NCBI RefSeq assembly: GCF_002159335.1
Contig: NZ_NFHP01000002.1
Span: forward strand, 1-64,000
From: Collinsella sp. An7
GTDB taxonomy: Bacteria > Actinomycetota > Coriobacteriia > Coriobacteriales > Coriobacteriaceae
Direction: 5' to 3'
Length of the DNA stretch: 64,000 bases
Shown here: piece after piece, positions 45,136 to 54,608 of the stretch
Layout of the letters: every line of letters starts with the position of its first letter
How positions within the stretch are numbered: position 1 is the first letter of the stretch
Notes under the pieces: generated by a model
Seen by the model: only the letters and a program-made list of their open reading frames with translations
Database searches by the model: none
What the model was told of the DNA's origin: nothing
Translations under genes and position numbers: made by a program

Positions 45136-45211
45136 TGGTGGGCGATGAGGGATTCGAACCCCCAGCCTTGTGCGTGTAAAGCACCTGCGCTAACCGTTGC
45201 GCCAATCGCCC
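45136..45211 (-). tRNA. tRNA-Val (anticodon UAC)
   Basis: The minus strand folds as a 76-base tRNA including an encoded CCA: acceptor stem gggcgat/atcgccc, D stem gcgc/gcgc, anticodon loop tttacac with anticodon tac, and T arm ggggg-ttcgaat-ccctc. The terminator follows. Confidence 0.9.
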
Positions 45212-45292
45212 GCAGGGGAAGTATAGCGTAAACGCGGCGTATCAGGGAACGTCTGCATCGCAAATCCTAACCCGACCCCACTGCCATGCGTG

Positions 45293-46294
45293 CTACGCCA
45301 GCCGCGACAGGTCCGGCGTCCAGCCCACGGCCGGCTGCTCGTCCGCCAGCACCTCGCCTATCGTAGAGGCGGCACCGGCGAGCAGGCTGTTCTCGCTCAC
45401 CGTGAGGCTGTCGTACCCGCCGGCACGCATGAGCTCGCGAATCACCACGGCGCCCGCGAGCATCACCGGCGCGCGCTTAGGCTGAATCCCCGGCAGCTCC
45501 GCAATAGCGGCGGCCGGCAGCTTGCGCATCCGGTCGATGGCGCGCTCTACCTCGAGCGCGCTCAGGGAGCGCAAGTGCACAAACGACGAATCATACGGCA
45601 CGAGCTCGTGCGTGAGCGCAACGAGCGTGGTCACGGTCCCGCCCACGGCAACCAACCGCTCGGGCCGGTCCGGCAGGTCGCACCAGTACGCCTCAAACTG
45701 CTCGGCCGCCCACCGCCCCGCGCGCAGAATGTCGGCCCCGCACGGCGGATCGCCCGCCAAAAAGCGGTCCGTTACGCGGCGGCAGCCGATGTCGAGCGAC
45801 TGCACCCGCTCGAGCTCCAGCACGCCCGACTCGGGCAGGTAGCTCCCCACCGCGATCTCCGTCGAGCCGCCGCCCGAATCCGCCACGGCGATGCGCTCGC
45901 CGGGAAAATCGTGCGCAACTCCGTAGAACGTGAGCCGGGCCTCCACCTCACCGGGAATAACCTGTGGGATGAGCCCCAGCTCGCGGAGAGGACCGAGCAG
46001 CTCCTCGGCATTGGCGGCATCGCGCGCGGCACTCGTGAGCGTGGTCGAGACCGCCTCGGCGCCAAAGGCGCGCGCCTCGCCTACAAACACGCGGCAGGCC
46101 TCCACCACACGGGCGACGGCATCGGCGGCAAAGCGACCTGTGGCGTCGACCCCCTGCCCCAAGTCGGTAATCTCGGTGTGCTTGCGCGCGGCGAGCACCC
46201 GCCCGCCCGCAACCTCGGCAAGCGAGAGCCGCGACGAGACCGTACCGATATCGATCGCAGCGACCCGATGGCGCGGCTGGTCCGCATCGTTCAT
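45293..46294 (-). CDS. Ppx/GppA-family exopolyphosphatase/pppGpp phosphatase
   Basis: ATG at 46294 follows aaaggaa. The 333-residue protein has the actin-like (ASKHA) phosphatase motifs: VAAIDIGTVSSRLSLAEV (phosphate 1), ADSGGGSTEIAVG (phosphate 2) and LVAVGGTVTTLVAL. It lacks the C-terminal HD domain of long GppA proteins. It hydrolyses polyphosphate or pppGpp. Its stop-to-start neighbour upstream is the DivIC/FtsB-like gene 53 bases away, so the pair may be one operon. Confidence 0.8.
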   Translation of the reverse strand: MNDADQPRHRVAAIDIGTVSSRLSLAEVAGGRVLAARKHTEITDLGQGVDATGRFAADAVARVVEACRVFVGEARAFGAEAVSTTLTSAARDAANAEELLGPLRELGLIPQVIPGEVEARLTFYGVAHDFPGERIAVADSGGGSTEIAVGSYLPESGVLELERVQSLDIGCRRVTDRFLAGDPPCGADILRAGRWAAEQFEAYWCDLPDRPERLVAVGGTVTTLVALTHELVPYDSSFVHLRSLSALEVERAIDRMRKLPAAAIAELPGIQPKRAPVMLAGAVVIRELMRAGGYDSLTVSENSLLAGAASTIGEVLADEQPAVGWTPDLSRLA

Positions 46295-46347
46295 AGCCGT
46301 ATTCCTTTCTTTTGTGCACGTGCGCAAGCGCCGCGCGGGGCAACACC

Positions 46348-47313
46348 CTACGACGACGTGCCCGTGGAGGCGACCTTCTGTCCGTTCACCCCGGTATAGC
46401 AGAAGAACGTATCGAGCATATGGACGTACCAGGGGGCATCGGCGGCCACGGCCTCCTCGGCGGCAAGGGCCTCCGCGCTCGTGGTGGGCTCGGCGTTCTC
46501 TTCAGCCTCGTCGTTTGCCACGCTGGCAGACGCGGCATCCGCAGACTCGCCCGCATCCGCACCGTCCTCGTTCGCCGTCTGGGCGTCTCCCTCGGCGGCG
46601 TCGGCCTGCGCAGCATCAGCCCCGTCCGTAGTTGCGGCCGCATCGGAACCATCCGCCGCATCACCCGCAGATGCGTCTTCCGCATCGTCGAGCCCCACGA
46701 CGTTGATCGCCGTCTCGCCGGGCTTTACGAGGCCGAGGTTCTGCCGAGCAGTGTCCTCGATACCCTCGGTGGAAAGCAGCTTGTCTACATCACTTTGAAC
46801 CTTGTTGTTGTACGCCTCGCGGATGGCGAGCTGCGCGCGCAGGATCTCACCGGTGCGGTGCGCGGTGTAGAGGTCGCGCACCGGGAAGTAGAGGCTGATG
46901 CCTACCACCGCGATCACCGCAAGATAGAAGGCTAAGCGGAACGGACCCGCCGTGATGGTGTAGAGCGCGCGAACCACGCGGTTGTCGCTCGCGTAGCGCA
47001 TGAGCGGCCCGCGACGGGTGGAGGCGCGGCCGGAGCCCGAGCGGCTGGCTCGGCCAGATCGGTATGCGGCATCTGCGTTTACCACACCGCGGCGCTGCCC
47101 TCGGGACGAGCCCTGGGAGGCACGGCTCCCCCGCTCTGCCGGCGCGGCAGACGACGCGCTCCGCCGGCGCGGCGCCGACGAGGCTCCGGCGCGCGGGGCG
47201 CGGGCGTTTGCGATGCGCGCGGCCTGCGAAAGGTCGCCCGTTGCCTGGAGGTCAGACGGAACGGTGCGACGAGTCGAGCCCGAGCGGGATGCGTTGTTGC
47301 CAAAGATGTTCAT
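46348..47313 (-). CDS. Septum formation initiator protein (DivIC/FtsB-like)
   Basis: This 321-residue protein has a disordered basic Arg/Ser/Ala-rich N-terminal part (to about residue 105), one membrane helix (FRLAFYLAVIAVVGISLYFPV), then a coiled-coil-like DivIC/FtsB region (GEILRAQLAIREAYNNKVQSD, followed by LLSTEGIEDTARQNLGLVKPGE). The tail is a long acidic Ala/Asp/Glu-rich extension. The short conserved domain places it in the divisome near FtsL/FtsQ. Both low-complexity extensions are much longer than in model bacteria. The usual order eno-divIC-ppx is seen here (on the minus strand). Confidence 0.75.
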   Translation of the reverse strand: MNIFGNNASRSGSTRRTVPSDLQATGDLSQAARIANARAPRAGASSAPRRRSASSAAPAERGSRASQGSSRGQRRGVVNADAAYRSGRASRSGSGRASTRRGPLMRYASDNRVVRALYTITAGPFRLAFYLAVIAVVGISLYFPVRDLYTAHRTGEILRAQLAIREAYNNKVQSDVDKLLSTEGIEDTARQNLGLVKPGETAINVVGLDDAEDASAGDAADGSDAAATTDGADAAQADAAEGDAQTANEDGADAGESADAASASVANDEAEENAEPTTSAEALAAEEAVAADAPWYVHMLDTFFCYTGVNGQKVASTGTSS

Positions 47314-47489
47314 AGGCGCCTTGTGCGGTTGAGGTGTATGTGCGCACACCCATTATGCCACGCGTGCCGGCGCCGAGGGACACGCGATTTTCTTCTTACA
47401 ATCAATCGGCACGCGCTGGGGAGTCCGTTGCGTCCGGGCCTATCAAAGAGCGCCGAACAAAGCGAGCGTCGCGCCCAGCCTTGATACGC

Positions 47490-47533
47490 GATGGTCCACG
47501 ATGGACCGCATAATCGGCCTATCGTGGACCATC
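47490..47533. promoter_or_regulatory. Long hairpin between eno and the divIC-like gene
   Basis: The arms gatggtccacgat (47490-47502) and atcgtggaccatc (47521-47533) are perfect over 13 bp with an 18-base loop, and nearby bases extend pairing (cgc/gcg). It lies 64 bases past the enolase stop. It could end enolase transcripts, although there is no T run, or act as an operator or leader of the next gene. Confidence 0.5.
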
Positions 47534-47596
47534 ACGCATCGGTAACATAGGGGTCGAACTTTCCGCGCGCAGTGCAGCGCTTGGATCAGCGTCTCC

Positions 47597-48916
<1,320 letters not shown>

Positions 48917-49024
48917 CTAAGGTTAGCCTGACTAAACTTTTATCAGTATGCCCGAATTTCCCCACCCGATGCGGGAGATTCCGGATTTTTGCACGAGGCG
49001 GACCCGGGGATGCCTACGGGATGC

Positions 49025-49894
49025 CTACGCCGCGCCCGCGCCCTCAGAGCGCTCGGCCTCCTTCACAGCGTCCCACATGGCGTTCAGCTGCTCGGTAGTG
49101 AGGTTCTCGACGGGGATGCCCGCGGCAAACGCGGCCTCCTCGATGGCGGCCCACCGCCGACGGAACTTGGCCGTCGAGGCCCGGAGCGCGCGCTCGGCAT
49201 CGATGCCCTCTTTGCGCGCCACGTTTACCAAGGCAAACAGCATGTCGCCGAACTCCAGCTCGCGCGCGGCGCTGCCCGGCTCCTCAGCCTCGAACTCGGC
49301 GCGCTCGGAAGCGACCTCGTCCCATACGGCATCGACGGAATCCCATTCGAACCCCACTTTCGCCGCGCGCTTGGAGATCTTCTGCGCCTGCATAAGCGCC
49401 GGAAAGGCCTTGGGTACGCTGTCGAGTAGTCCCGCCGGCCGAGTGCCGCCGTCGCCCGCGCGCTCGTCGCGCTTTACCCTGTCCCAGATGTCGAGCACCT
49501 CGTCGGCATCGTCCGCGGCGGCGTGCGCGCCAAAGACGTGCGGGTGGCGGCGGATGAGCTTCTCGTTGAGCTCGCCCACCACATCCGCGATGGTAAAGGC
49601 GCCGGCGTCCGCCGCGATCTGCGCGTGGAGCATGACCTGCATGAGCACGTCGCCGAGCTCCTCGCGCAGATGCGCGGCGTCACCCGCCTCGATGCAGTCG
49701 ACGGCCTCGTAGGCCTCCTCGATCATGTTCTGCGCGATGCTCTGATGCGTCTGCTCCCGGTCCCACGGGCATCCGTCCGGTTGACGCAGGCGCCAGATGG
49801 TCTCGGTCAGCGCGTCGAATGCGTCGCGGGCGTCGGCGCGAGTCGAGAGATCGCGCTGCGGTGCGCGAACTGTACCGCCAAAGGGATCGAGCAT
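49025..49894 (-). CDS. mazG: MazG-family nucleoside triphosphate pyrophosphohydrolase
   Basis: This 289-residue protein has MazG features: LRQPDGCPWDREQTHQSIAQ, the metal site EEAYEAVDCIEAGDAAHLRE then ELGDVL, and a second, partly degenerate MazG unit (ELEFGDMLFALVNVARKEGI). It hydrolyses NTPs/dNTPs to monophosphates and clears damaged or excess nucleotides. The start at 49894 is 3 bases after the stop of the phosphoesterase gene, so both are co-transcribed. Confidence 0.9.
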   Translation of the reverse strand: MLDPFGGTVRAPQRDLSTRADARDAFDALTETIWRLRQPDGCPWDREQTHQSIAQNMIEEAYEAVDCIEAGDAAHLREELGDVLMQVMLHAQIAADAGAFTIADVVGELNEKLIRRHPHVFGAHAAADDADEVLDIWDRVKRDERAGDGGTRPAGLLDSVPKAFPALMQAQKISKRAAKVGFEWDSVDAVWDEVASERAEFEAEEPGSAARELEFGDMLFALVNVARKEGIDAERALRASTAKFRRRWAAIEEAAFAAGIPVENLTTEQLNAMWDAVKEAERSEGAGAA

Positions 49895-49897
49895 CGC

Positions 49898-50467
49898 CTA
49901 CGCCTCCTCAAGCACCGCGTGACGGAACGCCTCCGCCACCGGACGTCCGCTCTCGTAGATGCCGTAGCTGTTGCTTCCGTCCTTAGGGATCGAGACGCTG
50001 CCGGGATTAAACGCCCAGACGGTGGGCTGATCGGGCACGGGCTCGCTCACCTTCACGTGCGTGTGGCCGTACAGAATGGCGCTGCCCGCCGGAAGCGCGG
50101 GCAGGTTCTCGACGCTGTTGTGGAACCCCGCGCCGTACACGTGCCCGTGCGTGAGGAAGAGCGTGCGGCCCTCCTCGTCCACCAGCTCGGCGTAATCGGC
50201 CATGCAGGGAAAGTCGAGCACCATCTGGTCGACCTCGGCGTCGCAGTTGCCGCGCACAGCGATAAGCGCGCCCTCCTCCGCCATGCGGTTGAGGATGGGG
50301 ATGACCCGCTTGGGGGCATAGTCGCGCGGAAGATCGTTGCGCGGGCCGTGGTAGAGCAGGTCGCCCAACAGCACGATACGGTCCGGCTGCTCGCGCTCGA
50401 CCGCCCGGACGAGGTGCTCCGCCCAATAGGCGGAACCGTGGATATCGGAAGCGATGAGAACCTTCAT
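49898..50467 (-). CDS. YfcE/MJ0936-type metallophosphoesterase
   Basis: ATG at 50467 follows gaggaagg. The 189-residue protein has calcineurin-like metal motifs: VLIASDIHGSAYW, VLLGDLLYHGPRN, AVRGNCDAEVD, LTHGHVYG and YGHTHVKVSE. Small members of this family hydrolyse phosphodiesters; the physiological substrate is unknown. It is coupled to mazG. Confidence 0.85.
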   Translation of the reverse strand: MKVLIASDIHGSAYWAEHLVRAVEREQPDRIVLLGDLLYHGPRNDLPRDYAPKRVIPILNRMAEEGALIAVRGNCDAEVDQMVLDFPCMADYAELVDEEGRTLFLTHGHVYGAGFHNSVENLPALPAGSAILYGHTHVKVSEPVPDQPTVWAFNPGSVSIPKDGSNSYGIYESGRPVAEAFRHAVLEEA

Positions 50468-50645
50468 GGGAAGCCTTCCTCTAGCGATGCGCTCACCACC
50501 GCAGCTGGCGCTATGCCGCTGCGGATGCGGTGCCAAACGCCGCTATTGTACCCGCAACGGCCCCGCACGGGCGCAGGTGCCGGAGCCTCAGGCGCACTGC
50601 CGGCGAAAGGAGGTTCCCCACCATAGCGCAATCGAACTTGCGCCG

Positions 50646-50672
50646 AAAAAGGCCCGGTCATGCGACCGGGCC
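50646..50672 (-). terminator. Rho-independent terminator
   Basis: On the minus strand ggcccggtc and gaccgggcc form a perfect stem around gcat, followed by five T. It serves the small membrane protein gene ending at 50699. Confidence 0.85.
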
Positions 50673-50698
50673 TCATCAGTAGCTCGTAAAGACAATCG

Positions 50699-51076
50699 CT
50701 AATCGAGCGCCTCTTGGCGGACGTTTCTGGCGTAGAAGAAGTACGCCGCCACGATGATGGCGTTTACGATGGGCGCCCAGGGGAAGCCGCCGATAAGCAC
50801 CGTGACCACCACCGCGACCACGTTGAGCACAAGCGCCAGCCAGTTGAGCCCCACAAACGGCGTCTCGACGCTGCGCGCCGGCTTGTTGGCGGCGCCGATG
50901 CCCCATACGCCGAGCGCGGCGTCCAAGAAGCATTGGACGATGACGCAGATAGCGAGCAGAAGGCCCGGTGAGGTGTTCGCAAACGCGATGGACATCGCCG
51001 CATACGCCGCCATGCCAAAGGCCGCGATCAACGTGATGAAGCTCATGATCTTGAGCATCTTCTGGTTCTGGGACAT
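50699..51076 (-). CDS. Small membrane protein of unknown function
   Basis: ATG at 51076 follows gaaggga. The 125-residue protein has four hydrophobic helices (residues 8-30, 37-58, 73-95 and 97-113). No family is recognised. It has its own terminator and probably its own promoter in 51077-51235, so it is likely a single-gene unit. Confidence 0.65.
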   Translation of the reverse strand: MSQNQKMLKIMSFITLIAAFGMAAYAAMSIAFANTSPGLLLAICVIVQCFLDAALGVWGIGAANKPARSVETPFVGLNWLALVLNVVAVVVTVLIGGFPWAPIVNAIIVAAYFFYARNVRQEALD

Positions 51077-51235
51077 ATCCCGCTCCCTTCGCTCATTCGC
51101 CGCGCTCATACATCCCCCGCAGCGCCTGGTGTATCGCTTCAGGCCTTATACCCAAGGTGACCGCGCGAACGCAACGCGAACCCGGTCTGTCTGGCAAACG
51201 GCTGCCCCGCAGGAGCCGCAGGAGCCGGTAGCGCA

Positions 51236-52699
51236 CTAGACAGTCGATGCCGCGGCGACAACCCGTTCGACCACCTCGCGGAGCGCCACGCCCTCCGTCC
51301 GGGCGATGCGGGCGCAGTCTGCAAACTCCGGCTTGACGCGGCTCGTGCCGTCCGGCAGCGTCGCGCGCTTAGCGCGCACCGGACCCCACGGGCTCGTAAC
51401 CTCGATGTCCTCGCGTGCAAGCACCGTCCGGGCGCACGTCCAGCGACGGATGCCGATGGTGGTCGTATGGGTGAAGATGGCCCGCTCGACCGCGCCGAGC
51501 TCAGGTGTCGCCACGACGACCTGCAACTGCCACGCGGGGCGCTCCTTCTTGGCGAACACGGGTACCCAGTGGACCTCGCGTGCCCCCGCCTCGCGGATGC
51601 GCTCGGCGGCGAAGGCGAGCTCCTCCCCCGTCGCATCGTCGATATCGCTTTCGAGGCGCACGACCTCCGCGGGCGCATCGGCGCCGAGGGTGGGCTCGGC
51701 TGCGGGGTCGCCCGCAAACGCGCCGTGGGTGGCCGCAGCGGCGGGCGCGCCGTCAGGCGCGAGCTCTTCGATCACCATGGCGCGCAGGATGCTCGGACGC
51801 TCGTAGGTGCGCTTGCCGGCGCCGAGGCCCGTGCGCACAACGCGGAACCGCCCCGGCAGCCGCCTCTCCGCCCCCGTCGCCGCGACGATGGCCGCACCCG
51901 TAGGAGTCACGAGCTCGCCCTCGACATCGCCGATCGAGAGCGGCAGCCCGTGCGCCTCCACGATATTGAGCGTGGCGGGGACGGGGACGGGGATGATGCC
52001 GTGCTGGCAGCGAATCGTACCCGTTCCGTCGACGAGGCGCGGCACGATGACGCGGGTTACGTCGAGGTCGTCGAGGCACACGGCGACCGCCACGATATCG
52101 ACGATGGAATCGACGGCCCCCACCTCGTGGAAGTGCACCTCATCGAGCGGGACGGCGTGCGCCTTGGCCTCGGCATGCGCGATGACGTCCACCATGCGGT
52201 GGGCGAGCTCGCGCGCCCGCGGCGCCAGCTGGCCGGCATCGATGATGGCGTCGATGTCCGCGGGGCCGCGGTGCTCGTGATGATGGTGGTGATGGCCGTG
52301 CTCGTGAGCATGGTCGTGACCGTGGTCACAGGTGCGCCCCTCATGGCAGTGCCCATGGTCGTGGTGGTGGGCGTGCTCGTGGTCATGGGCGCCACCATGG
52401 TCGTGGTGGTCGCAGGCGTGGTCATGCCCGTGGCAGTGACCATGGTCGTGGTCGCGCCCATGGAGGTACGCCATATCGTGGTCGTGGTTCCCATGCGCCT
52501 CATCGAGCACCACATCGAAGTCGCAGCAGTCGATACCCGCCTTCTTGACGCGGCTTATGCGCACCTCGTAGCCATCCAACGGCAGGCTCGCGAGCGCATC
52601 GCGCAGGCGCGCCTCGTTGGCGCCCGCATCGAGCAGCGCCGCGACGGTCATATCGCCGCTGATGCCGTTCGTGCAATCCAGATAGAGCGTCTTTCCCAT
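51236..52699 (-). CDS. larC: LarC, nickel-pincer cofactor nickel insertion enzyme
   Basis: This 487-residue protein matches LarC: start MGKTLYLDCTNGISGDMTVA, HFHEVGAVDSIVDIVAVAV, TPTGAAIVA and a C-terminal LESDIDDATGEELAFAAERI region. LarC is the CTP-dependent cyclometallase that puts nickel into the pincer cofactor used by LarA. Residues about 69-143 are a very His-rich insert (over 30 His), longer than usual, probably nickel-storing. In several bacteria larC is split and joined by frameshifting; here it is one uninterrupted frame. LarB and LarE are not in the window. It lies downstream of the LarA-like gene on the same strand. Confidence 0.9.
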   Translation of the reverse strand: MGKTLYLDCTNGISGDMTVAALLDAGANEARLRDALASLPLDGYEVRISRVKKAGIDCCDFDVVLDEAHGNHDHDMAYLHGRDHDHGHCHGHDHACDHHDHGGAHDHEHAHHHDHGHCHEGRTCDHGHDHAHEHGHHHHHHEHRGPADIDAIIDAGQLAPRARELAHRMVDVIAHAEAKAHAVPLDEVHFHEVGAVDSIVDIVAVAVCLDDLDVTRVIVPRLVDGTGTIRCQHGIIPVPVPATLNIVEAHGLPLSIGDVEGELVTPTGAAIVAATGAERRLPGRFRVVRTGLGAGKRTYERPSILRAMVIEELAPDGAPAAAATHGAFAGDPAAEPTLGADAPAEVVRLESDIDDATGEELAFAAERIREAGAREVHWVPVFAKKERPAWQLQVVVATPELGAVERAIFTHTTTIGIRRWTCARTVLAREDIEVTSPWGPVRAKRATLPDGTSRVKPEFADCARIARTEGVALREVVERVVAAASTV

Positions 52700-52873
52700 T
52701 CGTTTCCCTTCCTACCGCCCCTTGAGGCGGGTCGCCGACCCATGCGCCGCCGCCCGCCGTGCATAGGCGGCAAGCGTAGCCCCTGAAGCCGGCTCTAAGC
52801 CAAGCGGGGCGCTCGCACGCCCCGCCATGCGATGCCTTTCGCATCGAGCTGAGTTGTACCCTCGCGACAAACC

Positions 52874-53176
52874 CTAGGCGCCGAGCTCCTGGTTGATCTG
52901 CGCGATGATGGCCTCGGTATCGAGGCTGGTGAACGCAGCGGCGTCGATGACGCCGATCTTCTTGTCGGGATAGGTGAGCTTGACCAGATCGAGCTTGAAC
53001 TCGACCTGCGGGGTGAGCAGCAGCAGGTCGGCGTCCTTGCAGGACTCGTCGGAGCCCGCGACCGGGCCCGCCGTGACGCTCATCTCGAGACCGAGCTTAT
53101 CGGCCGTCTCCTGAACCTTGGCAGCGAGCACCTGCGTAGAGGTGCCGGCGGCGCACAGCAGCTTGACGTTCTTCAT
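52874..53176 (-). CDS. PTS lactose/cellobiose-type EIIB component
   Basis: This 100-residue protein starts MKNVKLLCAAGTSTQVLAAK. The Cys in LLCAAGTST is the phosphorylated residue of the LicB/CelB-type IIB fold, and TPQVEFKLDLVKLTYPDKKIG completes the domain. No IIA or IIC gene is in the window, so it either partners with components elsewhere or works as a phosphorylation sensor. It lies 16 bases after the PGI-like gene in the LacI locus. Confidence 0.85.
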   Translation of the reverse strand: MKNVKLLCAAGTSTQVLAAKVQETADKLGLEMSVTAGPVAGSDESCKDADLLLLTPQVEFKLDLVKLTYPDKKIGVIDAAAFTSLDTEAIIAQINQELGA

Positions 53177-53192
53177 TCAAACGGTCCTTTCT

Positions 53193-54455
53193 CTATTTCC
53201 CCAACGCCTCGAACATAAGGCGCTTGTAGGTCTCCACACCGGGCTGATCGAAGGGATTCACGCCCAGCAGACTGCCAGAAGCATAACATGCAAAGGCGAA
53301 CCAGTAGAACAGCATGCCGAAGCGCTCCTCGTCGATACGGTCGATCTCGAGCGTGAGCACGGGCAGCACCTCGGCGTGCGCGGCGCGCGTGGCGTTAAAG
53401 CTCGCCTTGTTGATATCCCAGAAGTCCTTGCCGTCGAGATAGCCGAAGGCGTCCGCCACATCGGTGCCGCCGAGCACGAGGCTGTCGCCCGCACCGGGCT
53501 CCATAAGGTCGATGAAGGTCTCGAACAGCTGGTGCGTACCGTCCTGCGCGTACTGGCCCAGGCTGTGCATCTCCTCGGAGCACTCGAGCGCCGCCGGGAA
53601 GATGCCCTTGCCGTCCTTGCCCTCGCTCTCCGCATAGAGCTGCTCCCACCATTTGGAGAACCAGCGGAACCGCGGCTCGAAGAAGCCGAGGAGCTCGACG
53701 CGGTACCCGCGGTCCCACAGGATGTTGCGCAGGCACGCGTAGCGCCATGCGGAGTTCTCGAGACCATCTGTCTTCCGGAGCTGCTCCTGCATTCGCTTGG
53801 CACCCGCCGCAAGCGCCCGGATGTCCGCACCCGCCACCGCGAGCGGTAGCAGATGCACCTCGGTGAGCGCCGTGTAGCGACCGCCCACATTGGTCGCGAA
53901 GGGGACGAAGGTGTAGCCCTCGGCTCGACACAGCTCCTCGAGCGAAGACCCGATGGTGCCCGTGCAAACGATGCGGCGGGCAGCCTCCTCCTTGCCGTAG
54001 CGGCCGACGAGGTATTGACGGAGCAAGCGGAACGACGAGCCCGGCTCGAGCGTCTCGAAGTTCTTGGCGATGCAGTCGATAACCACATCGTGCCCCTCGA
54101 GCTCGGCGAGTACGCCGTTGAGCTCGTGGGCAGAGAGCGTGTTGCCGGCGTACACGATGCGCGCGCCGTTGGGGCGCAGCGCCTTGATGACGGCGCGGGC
54201 GGAGTTGTTCGAACCGCCGACGCCGATGATCACGAAGGTATCGGCGATGGCGCGCAGCTCCGCCGCAAGGCGCTCCGTGCGGTCGAGCACCGCGGGACCG
54301 GCCCACTCGTCGACCTCGAGCCAGCCCTGCGAGTCGGCGTAGCGCTCCTCTCCCGCCTGGCAGCGCGCGAGCACGTGCGCATGCGCCTCGGCGTAGGCGG
54401 CGAGCTCGCCGGACGCAACGAACTTCTCCGTATAGGTGGTGTTCAAATCGAGCAT
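53193..54455 (-). CDS. Phosphoglucose isomerase-like sugar isomerase (divergent)
   Basis: This 420-residue protein has SIS-fold PGI features: VIIGVGGSNNSARAVIKAL at residue about 74, GSSLEELCRAEG, FVPFATNVGGRYTALTEVHLLP, and C-terminal FNATRAAHAEVLPVLTLE and GVNPFDQPGVETYKRLM. The phosphate-binding SKSGTTxE loop of true PGI is replaced here by IAKNFETLEPG, and the first loop reads GGSNNSAR instead of GGSxLGxR. The frame is intact, so this looks like a change of substrate rather than decay. It may isomerise a non-phosphorylated or differently charged aldose. It could still be this organism's PGI. Confidence 0.75.
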   Translation of the reverse strand: MLDLNTTYTEKFVASGELAAYAEAHAHVLARCQAGEERYADSQGWLEVDEWAGPAVLDRTERLAAELRAIADTFVIIGVGGSNNSARAVIKALRPNGARIVYAGNTLSAHELNGVLAELEGHDVVIDCIAKNFETLEPGSSFRLLRQYLVGRYGKEEAARRIVCTGTIGSSLEELCRAEGYTFVPFATNVGGRYTALTEVHLLPLAVAGADIRALAAGAKRMQEQLRKTDGLENSAWRYACLRNILWDRGYRVELLGFFEPRFRWFSKWWEQLYAESEGKDGKGIFPAALECSEEMHSLGQYAQDGTHQLFETFIDLMEPGAGDSLVLGGTDVADAFGYLDGKDFWDINKASFNATRAAHAEVLPVLTLEIDRIDEERFGMLFYWFAFACYASGSLLGVNPFDQPGVETYKRLMFEALGK

Positions 54456-54608
54456 GTGGCGCTCCTAACGATGGGAGAAGGGCGAGGGGCAGCCGTCGCC
54501 ATCCGCGGCGTGGCGGTGGCGCCGGGACGCTGCGCCCCGGCGCCGCCCGTCCTGCGGCGAGGTCGTCCGGACTCGAGAACCTCGCGCCCGGACGGCGCCG
54601 AAGCGGTA

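Larger units (their letters stand above)
44877..45155. repeat. 90-bp tandem direct repeat covering the tRNA-Val 3' end and terminator
   Basis: Copy 1 (44877-44966) and copy 2 (45066-45155) differ at one base and lie 189 bases apart. Each contains the segment gggttcgaatcccc, a gatagggg stretch, the tRNA terminator, and the 3' end of tRNA-Val from the CCA into the T arm. Copy 2 continues into the intact tRNA; copy 1 breaks off into unrelated high-GC sequence (44967-45065). Copy 1 is thus a truncated duplicate, as left by integration/excision at a tRNA or by recombination. Otherwise 44567-45135 holds no gene. Confidence 0.75.

Noticed and set aside
44845-45231. Plus-strand frame with an internally repeated peptide (IGAQTEKTPQAQGLHILWW)
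   Set aside because: The peptide repeat is the translation of the duplicated tRNA terminator region, not a protein repeat.
51467-52786. A plus-strand frame with Val/Met-rich membrane-like stretches
   Set aside because: It is the complement of the His-rich insert of larC (CAC/CAT codons read backwards), not a membrane protein.
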